Assembly: GCA_039720395.1 (NCBI GenBank)
Contig: CM077823.1
Span: 7,768,107 to 7,832,106, forward strand
Reading direction: 5' to 3'
Length of the DNA stretch: 64,000 nt
Origin: Liquidambar formosana
Lineage: Eukaryota; Streptophyta; Magnoliopsida; Saxifragales; Altingiaceae
Positions 34,712-46,869 of the stretch are shown in pieces; the first letter of the stretch is position 1, and each line of letters opens with the position of its first letter. The position numbers and the translations under genes were made by a program. Under the pieces are notes generated by a model, which was not told the origin of the DNA, searched no databases, and saw only the letters and a program-made list of their open reading frames with translations.

Positions 34712-37700
34712 TTTTTTAGCCCCCACAAACACTTCCTACACGCCCCAAACCTTTGACTCTTTTATGTTACCCCGTTTCCTTGCCCCAGCCCCCACCCCCA
34801 CTTCGTGCTTCTATGGTTCAATGTAGGAATCGAACCTGGCATCAACAATGAAAAGAAAACAGTGTATGCCACCAGTCCAGATTCTTACTTGATTTTTTAT
34901 ATGCTACTCTTATTATTTGTTAGTGTAGTAATACATTCACCCAAAGTTGCTAAATATTTAAATAAAATAAGAATTGTCAAATTTTTTTAAAATAATATAT
35001 AATAAATAGTTAATGGTTCAAATATATTTATAATAATATAATAATACAACATAATAATAAATTTTATACATATTTTTGCTTTTTAGTAAAATTTCATTTC
35101 TTTTATAATTATTTCAATTATTTATTGATTATTTAATTATAACACCAGGTCCGTCCGGTGACCCGACGGTTGAACTGGTGACCCAGCCCCTGGACCAGTT
35201 CAATGACCAGTCTAGGTTTAATAACTGACAGTGAAACTCCTAGAAACCTATCTTCTTCTTCTTCTTCTTCTTCTTCTTCTTCTTCATTTTACTTACAGCA
35301 CCGCTGTATACTATTAAAATCCATAACTAGCCCTAATTTCAACCCCATAATCATTACCTTTCACCAAATACCCTACCCTTACTTTCTATACAATTTCATA
35401 ATGAAAAACCTGAAAACTCCCATTTTGTCCAGAATTCCAGGAAGCCTTCTCTTTGACTTCTTATCATATTCTTCTGTAAATCATTACCAAATTAGCCTCC
35501 TTCTATCTACAAACGTTAAGACTACCTTCCCTTTTAAAAAACCTAAAGAAGACAGGTTTTTAGCCTGCCTATACTTGATTAGTCTTCACGTTAAGGGCTG
35601 TCCTACACTGGTGTTATTATTGGAAGATATCAATATGCAAAGAAACATGGACTTTGTATACCAATATTGATGGTTTTAGCATATTTGTCACTGATCGTCT
35701 TCTAATGTCATAGTTATTTACGGGTAACTAGAGTTAGGTTTTCTTATCGGTCTAACCAGTTTTGGGGTATATTAGATAAATAGTTCTGAGGAAAATGTTG
35801 ATTCTATTGGTTCTTTACTTTTGAAGCCCTTTTTCTGTCACTGAGTAAACTCGGTGTCAATTCATTTATTTTTTCCCTTTTTGTATGGCAAGTTTAAAAA
35901 ATTTTAAACCCTGTTGAACTCTTTCATTTGTGATGCCTTGGAGTCTTTGTTATCTCCTCTGACTTGTTCAAGCTCTGCTGCTGCTTTTTTCCTCTCTTTT
36001 GCCTGTTTGCTTGTTTGTTTGTTTGTTTGTTTGTTATTTTTTATTTTATTTATTTTTATTTTTTTTTGTTTTTGTTTTTTGGGACAAGAAACGGAATATA
36101 TTGTAAACAAAAACTAGAACAAGCTACAATGAGAAGGAAGAGATTTCCTTCAAGAAAGAAAAACAAGCACTGAACAAAAACTATACCCCTTTCATACAAA
36201 AAAATGCCAACATTATACCAAAATCTATAACCAAAGCTATGCGAGCCGACACAGTATAAATAAAATTTTTTTTAAAAAAAGCTCAGCCTCATAAAGGTGG
36301 AAAATTCCCTCTAAAAGACTGAACTGAAGAAGCTCCCCTATTAGCCAATTCATCCAGCTTCTCATTAGTGTCCCTAGCTACTTGGATGAATGTCTACACT
36401 CCTGCCAAGTCTAAGATTTCTTTGGTAAGACGAGTAAATCTCTGTGCTCCCAAACTTTTAGATCTCAAAATGGCCGTGAGATTGGAAGAATCACCCTCTA
36501 CCCAGAATTGAGATAATCCCAGACGCTTCTTTTCGGCCTATTAAATGCACAAGTGACTCCATCTTTTGAAGCAATGCCTTCTTCAGTTGGACGAGAAAAA
36601 GACCAAGCAATCTTCCCTCTACAATATCTAAACATTCCACCAATGCCCACTTGCCCCAGATTCCAGAGGGACCATTCAAAAGAGAAGGCTTTGGAAGTGC
36701 CTTTCTCCCGATATATGTATTTTTTTTAAATAGAGGGGCAAGACAGTGAACCATCTTTTTCTCCATTGCAGGGTGACAATTGCCTTGTCAAAAAGATTTT
36801 CTAACCATGGGGGGAATATCTTGGGTTGCCTTGCCCTACCTCATATCAATTTCAGGTGGAGATTGATTTTTGTGGACTTAGGAAGGTCCTAGAAAGGAAG
36901 AAGTTTATAGGCTTGTGCCATTTTGTTGGTTCTTTGGGTTATTGGGATGGATAGGGATGCAATAATTTTCTGGGAGAGGTTTGAGGATGTGAGTAGTCTT
37001 TGGGCTAAAATTAGTTTTTTGGCCTCTTTGTAGGTTCTTGTGACCTGAAAGTTTGAAGGTATGTGTTTCTATTCATCTGCAGTGATTAGAGAGTTGTTAC
37101 ATTAAAATATTGTGGTGGTTGGTTTAAACCTCTCTGTGAGGAGTTACAAACTCAATTTTGATGGTTGGGACTCCTAGAGACCATGAAGGAAGGCTTATTC
37201 TTTCCTACTCGAAATCATAGGGGCAGGAGGATGTTATTAAGGTGAGTTGCTTAGTGTGCCTGAGGGCTTAGAGAAGCCTCATTCCTTGAGTTAGGCCAAT
37301 TCATAGCAGTAAGGGGACTCTAAGGTGATTGTGGGCTGGATGGGAGAGGAGGGCTTGTTGAAGATATGATTGTTGCTTCGACACATCACTTTTGTTTGGA
37401 TTCATAGATCTCGAAATAATGAGGCTGTCACATTGAAATAGTTGTGGCGGTTGGTTTAAACCTCTCTCTGAGGAGTTACAAACTCAATTTTGATGGTTGG
37501 GACTCCTAGAGACCATGAAGGAAGGCTTATTCTTTCCTATTCGAAATCATAGGGGCGTGAGGACGTTATTATGGTGAGTTGCTTAGTGTGCCTGAGGGCT
37601 TAGAGAAGCCTCATTCCTTGAGTTAGGCCAATTCATATCAGTAAGGGGACTCTAAGGTGATTGTGGGTTGGATGGGAGAGGAGGGCTTGTTGAAGATATG

Positions 37701-40700
37701 ATTGTTGCTTTCGACGCATCACTTTTGTTTGGATTCATAGATCTGGAAATATTGAGGCCGACTTGTTGGCTAATAGTGTAGCAGCTATGTAGAGCTTTTC
37801 AGAGGCAACTATTATCTGCCATTAGTATTTCTGAGTGGTATAAATGTTTTCATCTTTTTGGTTGTTCATTTGATTTTGATTCTAGCTCTTCTTTAGGGAG
37901 GACTTTTGGTCCTACTTTGTCGTCTTTGGTTTCTTTTTCTATTATTGAACTTTCGTACTTCTTTTTTGCTGATTAATAAAAATTTTCATTTCCTTGAAAG
38001 GCACGTGATGCTTTCTTACCTTTATGCAGGGTACGTGATGACTTCTTACCTTTCATTTTGTGGTAGTCTAGAAGTTCTTATTTGTTTGTGGACTTGTTTT
38101 GTCTGTCCTTCCAATTATATGAACTCTTAACGCTAGGGGAGTAGGGTTGCAAAGAAGCTGAGTTGAGCCAAGTATTTGGTTGCTTGAACTTAGCTTGTCA
38201 AACGTCATTTGCGTTCAGGTTCTATTCGAGTGTGAGCCTAGCTTAGACCAATATGCCCAAATTTGCTCTTGAATGATTAAATAACCTTGATATTGGCTTG
38301 ACTCAGTTCACTTTATAAAACGAGGAAAGCTCAAGCTCAAAATTAGACCACTAATTCTCAACTCTATATATACTCCTTTGTTTGCAAGCCGAGTCCCAAG
38401 TTTTTTTGGGCTCGACTTGTTGAGATAACACCATAGATCAGGTGTCATGTTCAGCTTGTTTGGTAAACGAAAAAGGAAGGGTGGGGGTGGGGGCAGGAAT
38501 CGTGGATCATCTAAGGCCTCGGGGACTTGCTTAAGAAGGAATCTTGTGTAAATACCATGAAATGAGGTTTGATTGATTCATGGAGATTCCGTGAATAGTC
38601 CACAACAATTGGGATTTTAAAATAAATAAATTTTGGATAAAATTACAGATGAATGAGCTTGTGCAAGGTTGTGATTAAGCCAAGATTGAGCTGCTGATTT
38701 GGTCCAGTTATTTTGCACCAGTGCACCACTGCATGAAACCCTTATGATGGTTGGTGTAAAGGGAAGCAACACTTACAAGCTTTGGTGGCTTGCAATCCAT
38801 GACTGTGTCATGCTTTTTCATATCTAATTTTATTGCTTACTTGTTTGTAGTTTTCACCATATCAATTCGAGGGATAGTGGAAATTGTCTAATATGTAATG
38901 ACTAATGCGAAGTATTAGATTGTTTATGTGAGGGTGAGGATAAATATGTGACAGAGTTGGTATTCATGGGATACATTGTGATATTGTTTTAGTGTTACAC
39001 CATAGCTCTCCTTTTTGTAGTTACGTTAGTTGCATTTTAAAGAGCATTTGATTGCTTCTTCTTTTTTTTTTTTTTTTTCCACTTTGAAAAAAAAAAATGT
39101 GAAAACTTGCCTACTGACCAGTGAGGTGGCACATTTTAAGATTAGCCATGTGTCTGTTAACACACGATGGTCACATGGCTATTAAACAAAACAAAACAAA
39201 TTTTTTTGACACCTTAGCCAAGCAACACTCACTCACCCATAATTTCGCAGCACTACCTCATTTCTTACCCCTTAGCCAAAGCTTTCTTTGGTTATGACTT
39301 CATGCTCTTTGCAACCTGCATTGGAGCCTTCTTTGCTTTTGCTGGAGATGGAGAATGGGCTGCAGGTGGGCTTGAAAGGGGAGGAAGAAGATAAATGAGG
39401 ATAAGATGATGAGTGTCATGGGTGAAGAGGTAGTTGTGGGTAGTGGGTATGGAGTTTAGATTGCAGTAAGATCTGAAAATGGTGACCGTGTGGAAAGTGG
39501 TGAGGTGATTGATGGTGTACAAGGGTGACATCGATAAGATGTGGCTTGTGGGTCCCTGGAGATGGTGGTGAATGGCCTGGTCAACAAAGATGGTGTCAGC
39601 TCTGGGAAGAGAGGTGGCGATTATGGAGGAGAGAGAGTGACGGAGGCAGTGAGGACTCGAGATGAGACAAAATAGATAGTGATGGCGAAGGTGGCCCATT
39701 CAGTGGTGTGGCTTCCATCACTGGCAAGCTTGTCATTTTTGCCAATTTTTCATGTTGTTTCATAAACAAATTATTACACGAGGAGACAAGGAATATACCC
39801 ACTGGTTGCTATCTTCTAATTGTCGACTTTAGGTGGTTGGTTAGAGATAGTAGATGGAAGATTGTCAGTTTTCTATAATTTTTTCAACAGGAAAACTATG
39901 GAAATAAGGTAATGTGAGTTGCACGCTACTTGAACAAGTGGTGATATATAATGTTAATACATTAGTGGTCTGGAAGAGCTCCTTCTCACCAGTCAGGGGG
40001 CCAACTATTGTGCCTTTCTAATATAAACCAATTTGGGATTCAAAATTTGTACAAGATTTCATAGAAATCTAGTCTTACAACACTTCAGAGAATATACCAC
40101 ATCATTTTGTGTTGGTTATGGATGAATTAATACGTCATAGGCAAGAGGAAGTCTTATGATGTATGTTGTTGGCCAACAACATTATGTTAGTTTACAGACT
40201 TAACTAAAATACATTTTCTGCGAGGGCCAGCAAGTTTAAGACAATCATAATGTAATTTTGGTAAAAATTCGGGTAGAAATGAGGAATTAGTGACAAGTGA
40301 TGGCTAGGATGTACCTAGATTCTGATCGATCTGTTCAGGAGGAGGAGTTATAAGAACATGCTGGTGATAGAAATACAGTGGGATGATTTTTGTGGAAAGT
40401 TGTGTCTGGAGTGATGCATGTACTAATATGATATATTAGATGGCAATTTTACGAGATGACTATTAGGCCAGCCAAGATTTTTTGGTATAGTATGTTAGGC
40501 AGTCAAGAATAATGATTGCATAGCTTTGAATTGTTTGAAGAAGATGTATCCTCTTTTAAAGCCTAAGAGTGGGGCTATGGGCCCCCCAACAAGCAAGAAG
40601 ACTTTTTGGTCCAAAAAGTGTTTGCAGTAAGTTATAGTTTGGGGTTTGTTTTTCTTTCTTTGGCTGGCACTTGTATATACCTTATGTACATGGGCTTTGA

Positions 40701-42163
40701 CCATTTTTTCTAATATAAAACTTCACCTTATGTACATGGGCTTTGACCATTTTTTCTAATATAAAACTTCATAAATAAAAAAACGAAAGTGTTTGTAGTA
40801 GTTTGTTAGGTGTTTTAGTTGTTTAATTTGAGTCAAAGAATTGTTTGGCTCTATTATTTACAATTTTTATGCTTTAGTATGAAAGAACCTCCCCCATATG
40901 GTCCAAAAAGGATGTTGAGATGTATGAGTGGAAAGACAAGAGGATAATATAAAGATAATGCATTTGTAAGAAGTTGGATGTGGCAATTGAAAACAAATGA
41001 GAGGCAATGATTACTTAGTCCAAAAATGAGAGGTGATGACTACTTATCAAAAAATGACAAGCAATGACCACTTATCAAAAAATGAGAAGCAATGACTACT
41101 TATCAAAAAATGAGAGGTGCTGACTATAAGCTGGTTAGTTTGTGTGAAAAGAAAACAAATTACTGCTTCATTAGAAAGATATTTGGTCCAAGTTGAAGAC
41201 GCTTTAAGTACAAGAAAGCCACAAAGACACTATATTGCGGATATGGCACTAGATAGAGCTGAATGACAAAAGGTTTCATTTAGCTGACTCCATGTAGTTG
41301 GGATGGAGCTTTGTTGAGTTGACCTGACATTATACAATTAGGAATGGTAATGGGGCGGGTTGGGGGGGAGGTTATTGTATACCATCCAAGACCCAACTCT
41401 ATTACCCCATCCCCGAACCCGCCCAGAAACTCGATAGGGCATGCATAGGTTTAACCATCCCCAACCCTATTGGTAGTTTGAAATCCCCAGCCCCCTGCCT
41501 GCCAAGCCAATTATCTCAATTGTTTTATCCTTGATTTCTGCTGTCTTAGTTAGGCAAACCAACATCTAGTAAAAATATATATAAATAAATAAGGCAAACC
41601 AACATCATGGGGAGGGAGTGCCCCACGAAGGGGAATCTACTTGGCAGCAAATTTTGGTGGTGCAAAGGTAGTGTAGCTAATCCAAAGGGCACACGATAAA
41701 ATATCTAACAAATTCAACTGAGATTCAATAGCTGTAATACAAGAAGAATCATATTTTAAATAATCTTCTGGTTTTGATCGTTTGGGACAGCGATAATCAA
41801 AGTAATTGTCAAGGACAATGTCAAGAACCCACTCAACTTGTTTAAGTTCATCAAAGAATACCAGGATAGCGGAATCTTTGGATTAGATTTCGCGAGTGAT
41901 CTTTGAAGTAGTGTCTTGAAGATCAAGGGCAAGGCAGTGATAGGGCATCTTTGAGGATATGATAGATGAGAAACGGTGAGAATGTGAGAAAGATGCAGCA
42001 AAACGACGGTGGCAGACGTCTGTGGCAACGGCTATGGCGGCGATATGGCTTGGTGGTGGTTGATGGCGCATAATAGGGAAGAGAGTTGAGAAAGAAACAA
42101 AGGATTTAGAGACTGACTGTATGGGAGGATTGGAGGCAGTGTTTAGGGTTTAAGGTTAAAGAG

Positions 42164-42195
<32 letters not shown>

Positions 42196-44293
42196 TGGCT
42201 TAGGTATATAAGTTAAGTACTAAGGGTAAAAATGTAAAATTATAGTCGGGGTGGGGCGGGTTTACAGGGTGGTGCATGCTTAATCCATAACTAACCCATA
42301 CCCGACTTTAAAATAAAATTTTGCCCCAAACCTTGGAAAAAAATTGCTAAAACCTGGCCTTATAGGGGCGGGGCAGGTTGGGGCCGCTATGGGGCAGGGC
42401 AAATTTGCCACCTCTAAATACAATTAACGGATCCTTTGAGCACTTGACCCTTGGTGGCTTAGGTTTCCCTGGGTGCAATGTAGCAACCACCTTACTACCA
42501 CCCTCTTATGAGTCTACTGTTAAGTTTCCAACTTAAAAGCCTAAGCTTATGTGGAGAGCCCAAACAGGCATATGAAGCCATGCCAAGATTTATAATTAAC
42601 CAATGTAGGATGTGGTATATTTTCAACACTCCCCCTCACGTGTAGGCCTAACAAGATAGAAACAAGCCTGTCACATGGATAATAAAGACGAGCTCATGAC
42701 CGAAATAGGCCTAACAACAACAGCAATAACGGACTCATAAATGAAACAGCCCAAGAATGACATGCTCTAATATCATGTTAAGTTTCCAACTTAAAAGCCT
42801 AAACTTATAAGTGGAGGGCTCAAACAGGTATATGAAGCCATGTCAAGATTTATAACTAACCAATGTGGGAAATGGTATATTTCCAACACCTACCATGGTT
42901 GCTAGGTGGCTCGGTTAAGTGAGGCAACGGTCCATGCCATCTTAAGCAGGTGCAACTTCTCTATGATTTCGGTGTAGGACTTTTAGGTATTTTGGCAGAT
43001 TGGTCTTCTGGCTAGTAGGCCCTTCTGATATATGCTGTTTCAAAGGGGTCATAGAATTGTAGAATAGGTGATATGTTTCGAGAACATGAGTTTCCATTTG
43101 GAAATAGATGATGAGTTGATGTCTTCTTTAAAGAGCTTTTGAGGGGTTAGCAATGTTGGATATTCTTGTGAATCAGTAAGTTTTCACTCCAGTGAGAGCT
43201 AGCCAAAATGTAAAATTGGTTTTGTTAAAAAAATCCATTAGAGGAGGGATTGACTGAACTCAAGTTTGATAGGAATAACCTGACTTGTGGGTGTGGTAGT
43301 AATTGAGGTAACTAGGGTGGACTTTGCTTGTACTTCACTGGCTGTACAGTGAAGTGGGTATCAAAACTGTGGCCTTCACAAACATTGAGAGATTACTTGG
43401 TGATTATAATGTACAGGACAATGTCATTAAGTGGTTGGGATTAGATGGTAATACTGAATCATAGCCAATAATACGGAATCATGTGTGACAAATGGCCTCA
43501 GGGTGGATTAATATATATATATATATTCATTCATACATAAAGTAATACATATGCTTTATTGGTCATTTTTACACCCAAGTAAAAAGGCTATATTTATATC
43601 CATAACTTTGTATTGCACCTAATTGGATATATTTGTACACACATACACATGATATTGTTGTTCGTTACTTTTTAATAGTTCACTTGTCATTGAAAAGAGA
43701 AATAAGGGTAATAAACTAATAACTTCTGTTCCTTGTGTCAGAATGTTGTCTGAACTGATATCTCCAGAAAGCAATTTATGTTCCTCTCTTTTGACAGTTT
43801 CAATTCTTTTCATTCTCTCACCTTTGCTTTCATAATTCTACAGACTATCTACTAATTTAAACATCTTATGGGTTAAAGTTTGAATTTACAAAGTTTGATT
43901 TTGTTTATTCAGGACTGGGATAGGCAGAACCCAACCCAGATTGTCACAGAAATGTGTGGATTTGTGACAATCCTATCTGGAACTTTCCTTCTTCACAAAA
44001 CAAAGGACATGTCCGATGGTATACTTTCTATACTTTAATTGTCCATTTCTTATTGTATCTGTTAATAGGTCGCTCATCAGGACGGGACTCGTGGCTCACA
44101 CATGGGACTTTCTAATTCATTGTTGGTAATTTGTAAGCAGCAGATGAATAATAGTGTCCAATTATAATTATCTACAGGTTTGTCAACATCTCTGCCCATG
44201 AGAGTTTCTAAGCATGCAGAAGAGGATGGATTTGGTTCTGAAGGCATCCCTCTTAGGCGGCAGGAATCCTTGAGATCCCATGATGCACTATAG
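22992..44293 (+). CDS. NIPA: NIPA-family magnesium transporter (DUF803), 9 exons, 351 aa
   Basis: Exons: 22992-23157, 24574-24630, 30634-30724, 30799-30959, 31524-31651, 31795-31932, 32335-32427, 43913-44018, 44178-44293 (1056 nt, in frame throughout). NIPA hallmarks are [20 protein letters not shown] and [16 protein letters not shown] near residues 17-52, [15 protein letters not shown] near 57-71, [20 protein letters not shown] near 78-97, and [18 protein letters not shown] in exons 5-6. About nine membrane segments are expected, and the length is normal for the family (about 340-370 aa). The ATG at 22992 is the first in frame. Intron 3 (30725-30798) begins with GC instead of GT; all others are GT-AG. 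Introns 2 (6.0 kb) and 7 (11.5 kb) are filled with transposons. NIPA proteins are membrane Mg2+ transporters. The exact plant paralogue is not resolved. Confidence 0.93.
24897..25128 (+). mobile_element. tRNA-derived SINE with 18-bp target duplication, NIPA intron 2
   Basis: The head has an A box (TAGCCCAGTTGGTAAGGG) and a B box (GGTTCGATTCCCC). The A-rich tail runs 25099-25130. Flanks AAACATCAAAGTAAATGA (24879-24896) and AAACATTGAAGTAAATGA (25129-25146) match at 16 of 18 positions. It is sense to the host gene. Confidence 0.85.
26466..28148 (+). pseudogene. 5'-truncated L1-type LINE, NIPA intron 2
   Basis: The end of reverse transcriptase is visible: [38 protein letters not shown], then [20 protein letters not shown]. 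It is followed by a zf-RVT region: [18 protein letters not shown] and then [20 protein letters not shown]. The ORF is broken by several frameshifts and stops. A short A-run near 28142-28148 marks the 3' end. Confidence 0.85.
28833..29445. mobile_element. TIR element, about 613 bp, rich in aGGCnnnnGCCT motifs
   Basis: Ends CATTGTTTTAAAAAGC and GCCTTTAAAAACATTG are inverted repeats. Both subterminal zones are packed with GCCTTG, GAGGC and GGCGTACGCC motifs in opposite orientation. No target duplication is convincing. A widespread type of plant non-autonomous element; superfamily not assigned. Confidence 0.55.
29764..30010 (+). repeat. 87-bp tandem repeat, almost 3 copies, NIPA intron 2
   Basis: ATAGGGTGTGAGTGGCAAAG recurs at 29764, 29851 and 29938. 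The copies are almost identical, which suggests a recent duplication. 87 is divisible by 3, so both strands stay open for about 80-90 codons without this implying a gene. Confidence 0.95.
31073..31459. mobile_element. TIR MITE (387 bp) inside a TA microsatellite, NIPA intron 4
   Basis: GGGGAGGGATCTGTTTACAC at the left is mirrored by AAGCAGATCCCTCCCC at the right. TACTCTTACACCCCT and AGGGGTGTAAGAGTA extend the inverted repeats to about 50 bp. (TA)n flanks both ends, consistent with a TA target (mariner/Stowaway type). It fills 387 of 564 bp of the intron and ends 64 bp before exon 5. Confidence 0.8.
33455..33775 (-). mobile_element. LINE 3'-end remnant, NIPA intron 7
   Basis: The minus strand encodes [20 protein letters not shown] and [20 protein letters not shown], resembling the C-terminus of plant L1 ORF2, and ends in an A-rich tail at 33455-33470. 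A second A/T-rich stretch at 32510-32860 looks like another antisense retroposon tail but shows no coding match. Confidence 0.4.
34001..35230. mobile_element. hAT-like TIR element (1230 bp), NIPA intron 7
   Basis: Left ACTGTTATTAAACCTGGACT is mirrored by the right AGTCTAGGTTTAATAAC. Both subterminal zones are rich in ACCGG/CCGGT. GTGAAAC flanks both sides (33994-34000 and 35231-35237), 7 of a possible 8-bp duplication. The interior holds a TA/T-run microsatellite (34662-34718) and no transposase. Confidence 0.65.
36300..36770 (-). pseudogene. RNase H-like retroelement fragment, antisense in NIPA intron 7
   Basis: The minus strand reads [20 protein letters not shown] and then [20 protein letters not shown], matching the VEGDS strand and the R-x-x-N-x-x-x-D-x-L-A motif of LINE RNase H domains. 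Preceding [20 protein letters not shown] is in another frame. Frameshifted and dead. Confidence 0.55.
36800..37950 (+). pseudogene. LINE RNase H fragment with 332-bp tandem duplication
   Basis: The + strand shows FLASLWVLVT-like L1 sequence near 37015. Two tandem copies of an RNase H segment follow (about 37095-37426 and 37427-37760). Each contains GGTTTAAACC (37121 and 37453), [13 protein letters not shown] and [14 protein letters not shown]. The two copies are about 97 percent alike by eye. It lies tail to tail with the antisense fragment just to its left. Confidence 0.55.
37951..40990. other. NIPA intron 7 interior, no firm feature
   Basis: Contains a segment near 38130-38440 rich in GAGCC/GGCTC motifs, probably an old TIR element without clear ends, T- and A-runs at 39062-39100, and a 75-bp duplicated segment near 40680-40770. 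Antisense ORFs at 39292-39802 lack coding features. Confidence 0.4.
40997..41125 (+). repeat. 28-29 bp minisatellite, about 4.5 copies
   Basis: Units of ATGAGAGGCAATGACTACTT then ATCAAAAA start at 40997, 41026, 41054, 41082 and 41110. Confidence 0.9.
41339..42416. mobile_element. Non-autonomous hAT element (1078 bp), NIPA intron 7
   Basis: Left end TAGGAATGGTAATGGGGC pairs imperfectly with right end GGGCAAATTTGCCACCTCTA; TAGRGGTGGCAA is a common hAT terminus. The 8-bp flanks TATACAAT (41331-41338) and AATACAAT (42417-42424) differ at one base. G-rich GGGGCGGG motifs fill both subterminal zones. Minus-strand ORFs inside (41756-42071) lack transposase features. Confidence 0.75.
42518..42888 (-). 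mobile_element. Complete TRIM retrotransposon (371 bp), antisense in NIPA intron 7
   Basis: LTRs 42518-42628 (111 bp) and 42776-42888 (113 bp) both start TGTTAAGTTTCCAACTTAAA and end CAACA. On the minus strand the primer-binding site reads TGATATTAGAG (decayed initiator-Met type) next to LTR 42776. A purine tract (complement of CTCCCCCTCACGTG) sits beside the other LTR. Flanks TCTAC and CCTAC are a 5-bp duplication with one change. Confidence 0.85.
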
Positions 44294-45597
44294 TTGATCT
44301 CTGCCATTCTTATGAACTTGCATACTTTCTTGGGGAAGGGATCTCACAGACGTCAACCTGTATTTTGTGTATTTTATAAAGCATTCTACCTACCCCCATC
44401 ATATTCTTTTTGAATACCTTAGAAGAGGATGAGTTTTTTTCTATCCTACTCTTTTTTTTTTTTTTTTTTCTTTTTTTTTTTTTTGGACATGGGGGCAGGG
44501 GATCACAATGAGAATGCCTTTCTGGCTGTTGCCATGTATACCCATGACATTGGTCGGTGTAATTCTGCGCATATTGGTTATAAAAGTGTATCTTGACCTC
44601 ATTGTTCCGCAAGATTCTTTAAAAAAAATTTCACAAAATCTGTAGTGGGCAGTTGAGACAGATTTGTATGTGGATCTGTGAGTGTGTGTGTGTGTGTTGC
44701 TCAAGTTTCTATACACTAGCAAAAACTTGGAGGCTTCATATATGTGGTTGGAAATTTTGGAGCTTCATATATGTTCTTGGAAATTTTTATCTAAAAAACA
44801 GATGGTTAGAATTCATCATATATGTGCTGGGGTGAGAGATAATGTCAGACATACATCGCAGTTATCATGCACATTGTTTTAATACAAAAGCTCGCTCAAT
44901 ATAATCGTATTACATAATCGCTGTTTACAGATGCTGATGCTGCGTTATAGGTGAGGAATATGTACGCATTTATCATTAGATCATCATGGCGTTCATTGCA
45001 ATGTGAATTTGACTGCAAGATGATTCTTCAACCAAAAGATTCTGGCTTCTAGATAGATATGTGAGAGATCATGATCAAGTGATATTGTCAAAACACAGAA
45101 GGGCATTATGACATGGGTCAGGTTGGGTTGTGCCAGCCAGTGCAGCCATGGAGTCTGCTTTTCTTGCCAAATTCACTGGCCACACTATCAGCATTTGTCA
45201 ATATAACCAAATTTTTGTCATTTCAATTCCGGTGACCAAATTGAAATGGCTGAAAATGGAGTCTCTTCAAACCACATCAACTTTATTTTAGCTTATGATT
45301 CATTGTGACGTCACCTTCCTCTGCCATTGTAACAATTCTGTATTAATAATAATAATCTGTGACTTGTTTGATTTGCGGCCAATTGTTTGATACAAGTACA
45401 GAAACTTTGACGCACAAATGAATTACAGAAGGGAAAGAAAAGAGAAGGAAAAAAAACTATTAATGATCACATTAGTTAGTTCAAGTCAGCTAACTGGCCC
45501 ACCCTTCCATGAATCGGAACATTTATTCACTTGTACATTGTGGGTGGTGGCTGCGGCCACCACATTCAGGAAATTAGCCAGACCCTTGATCCCACCC

Positions 45598-45641
<44 letters not shown>

Positions 45642-46869
45642 TTCAAATAGTATATGTAACGAAAATTTGATAGATCTAGAAGACAGCTGATTAACAAAAT
45701 TTTTGCTATATGATTGAGAATGTAAAATCTATTTATCGATTACATCAAGCAACTGCATAAGTGCGGTACTGGAGAGATAATGTTCAATACATAATTCATC
45801 CTTAATAAAATATGGTGCCATGCTTTTGTCTCATGACTTGTGCTGAAACTAAACTTTAATACATGTTTACTTTGGCAAGAATTCTATCATACTTCCACAT
45901 GACAAAATGCACCAAACTTCACAAAGGCCAAAATTCCATTCATACAATTTCCAAATGTCAAAATGTAACAAGCTTCACTCCCTGCTTCCACCCATTTTTC
46001 CCTGCCTTCTTTTGGTTCATTGCTTAGATGATACCATTACAACTCCGCAAAGGGCACCCTTCTAGCTGACACCCAAAGAAAATGTAAAATTGTGAACCAG
46101 TGTGGGTCAATAGAAAACACCCTTGTAATTGCATCTATGAGGCATCTCTTCTTTTTTATTTTTTTTTTCCTTATTATTATTTTATCCTAATTATTATGTA
46201 TAATAAACAGGAAACTATGATAAGCAAGAAACAACCAGATGAACTATTCTGTCAGCGACCATACTACTAGTCTTCCAATGAAGGCAGAGAATGATGGTGG
46301 GGAAGGAAAGATGCACAAGCAGTCAAACCAATAAAATAAATACATGCTTGTGTGTGTGTGTGAGAGAGAGAGAGAGGGTGTGGGTGTGTGTAATCATATA
46401 TATTGTTAGGTAATCTGCAAAAACATACCATTGATCAAACCAATTTACGGTGCTAAAAATTATCAAGTAATCTGCAATGACAGTGAGATGTAAATTTGAA
46501 TGTTAGATTGCGCCCATGCACCACCATGAAGCTTCAAACATTGAGATTTAGAGACTGTCACAGGATATAGACATACTAAAATTCCTTCCAGGCAAAATCT
46601 TACATTTCTTCATATTTTGGAGTCCTAATCTATAGAAGGAAAAAAATGACTTCGATTTCCATTTTCCTTTTTACATTCTCTATAGTTGCTGCATTTTGGT
46701 ATAGAATCAGCATCTGACAACCACCACCAGGTCCACCACTACAAGGATTTGCATCTTACAATGTTTGTGGAAACCACTTCCCAGTTTCCATTCTCCAAGA
46801 AGACAAACGACAGTGATAAAATAACCCATTCCCATTTGTCATTGGTCTACACACGGCAGCATTGGTCTC
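44294..46869. other. 3' flanks of the convergent NIPA and CMC4 genes
   Basis: Holds the NIPA 3' UTR (end not determined), T-runs at 44451-44482, a (TA)n run at 45601-45639 and a GT/GA run near 46350-46390. No further gene recognised. Confidence 0.5.

Noticed and set aside
34001..35230. Treating 35203-35670 as a serine-rich protein gene
   Set aside because: The serine run is a (TTC)n microsatellite and the ORF straddles a transposon edge inside an intron.
41756..42071. Minus-strand ORFs in the hAT element as transposase
   Set aside because: Too short, in two frames, and without hAT dimerisation or catalytic motifs.
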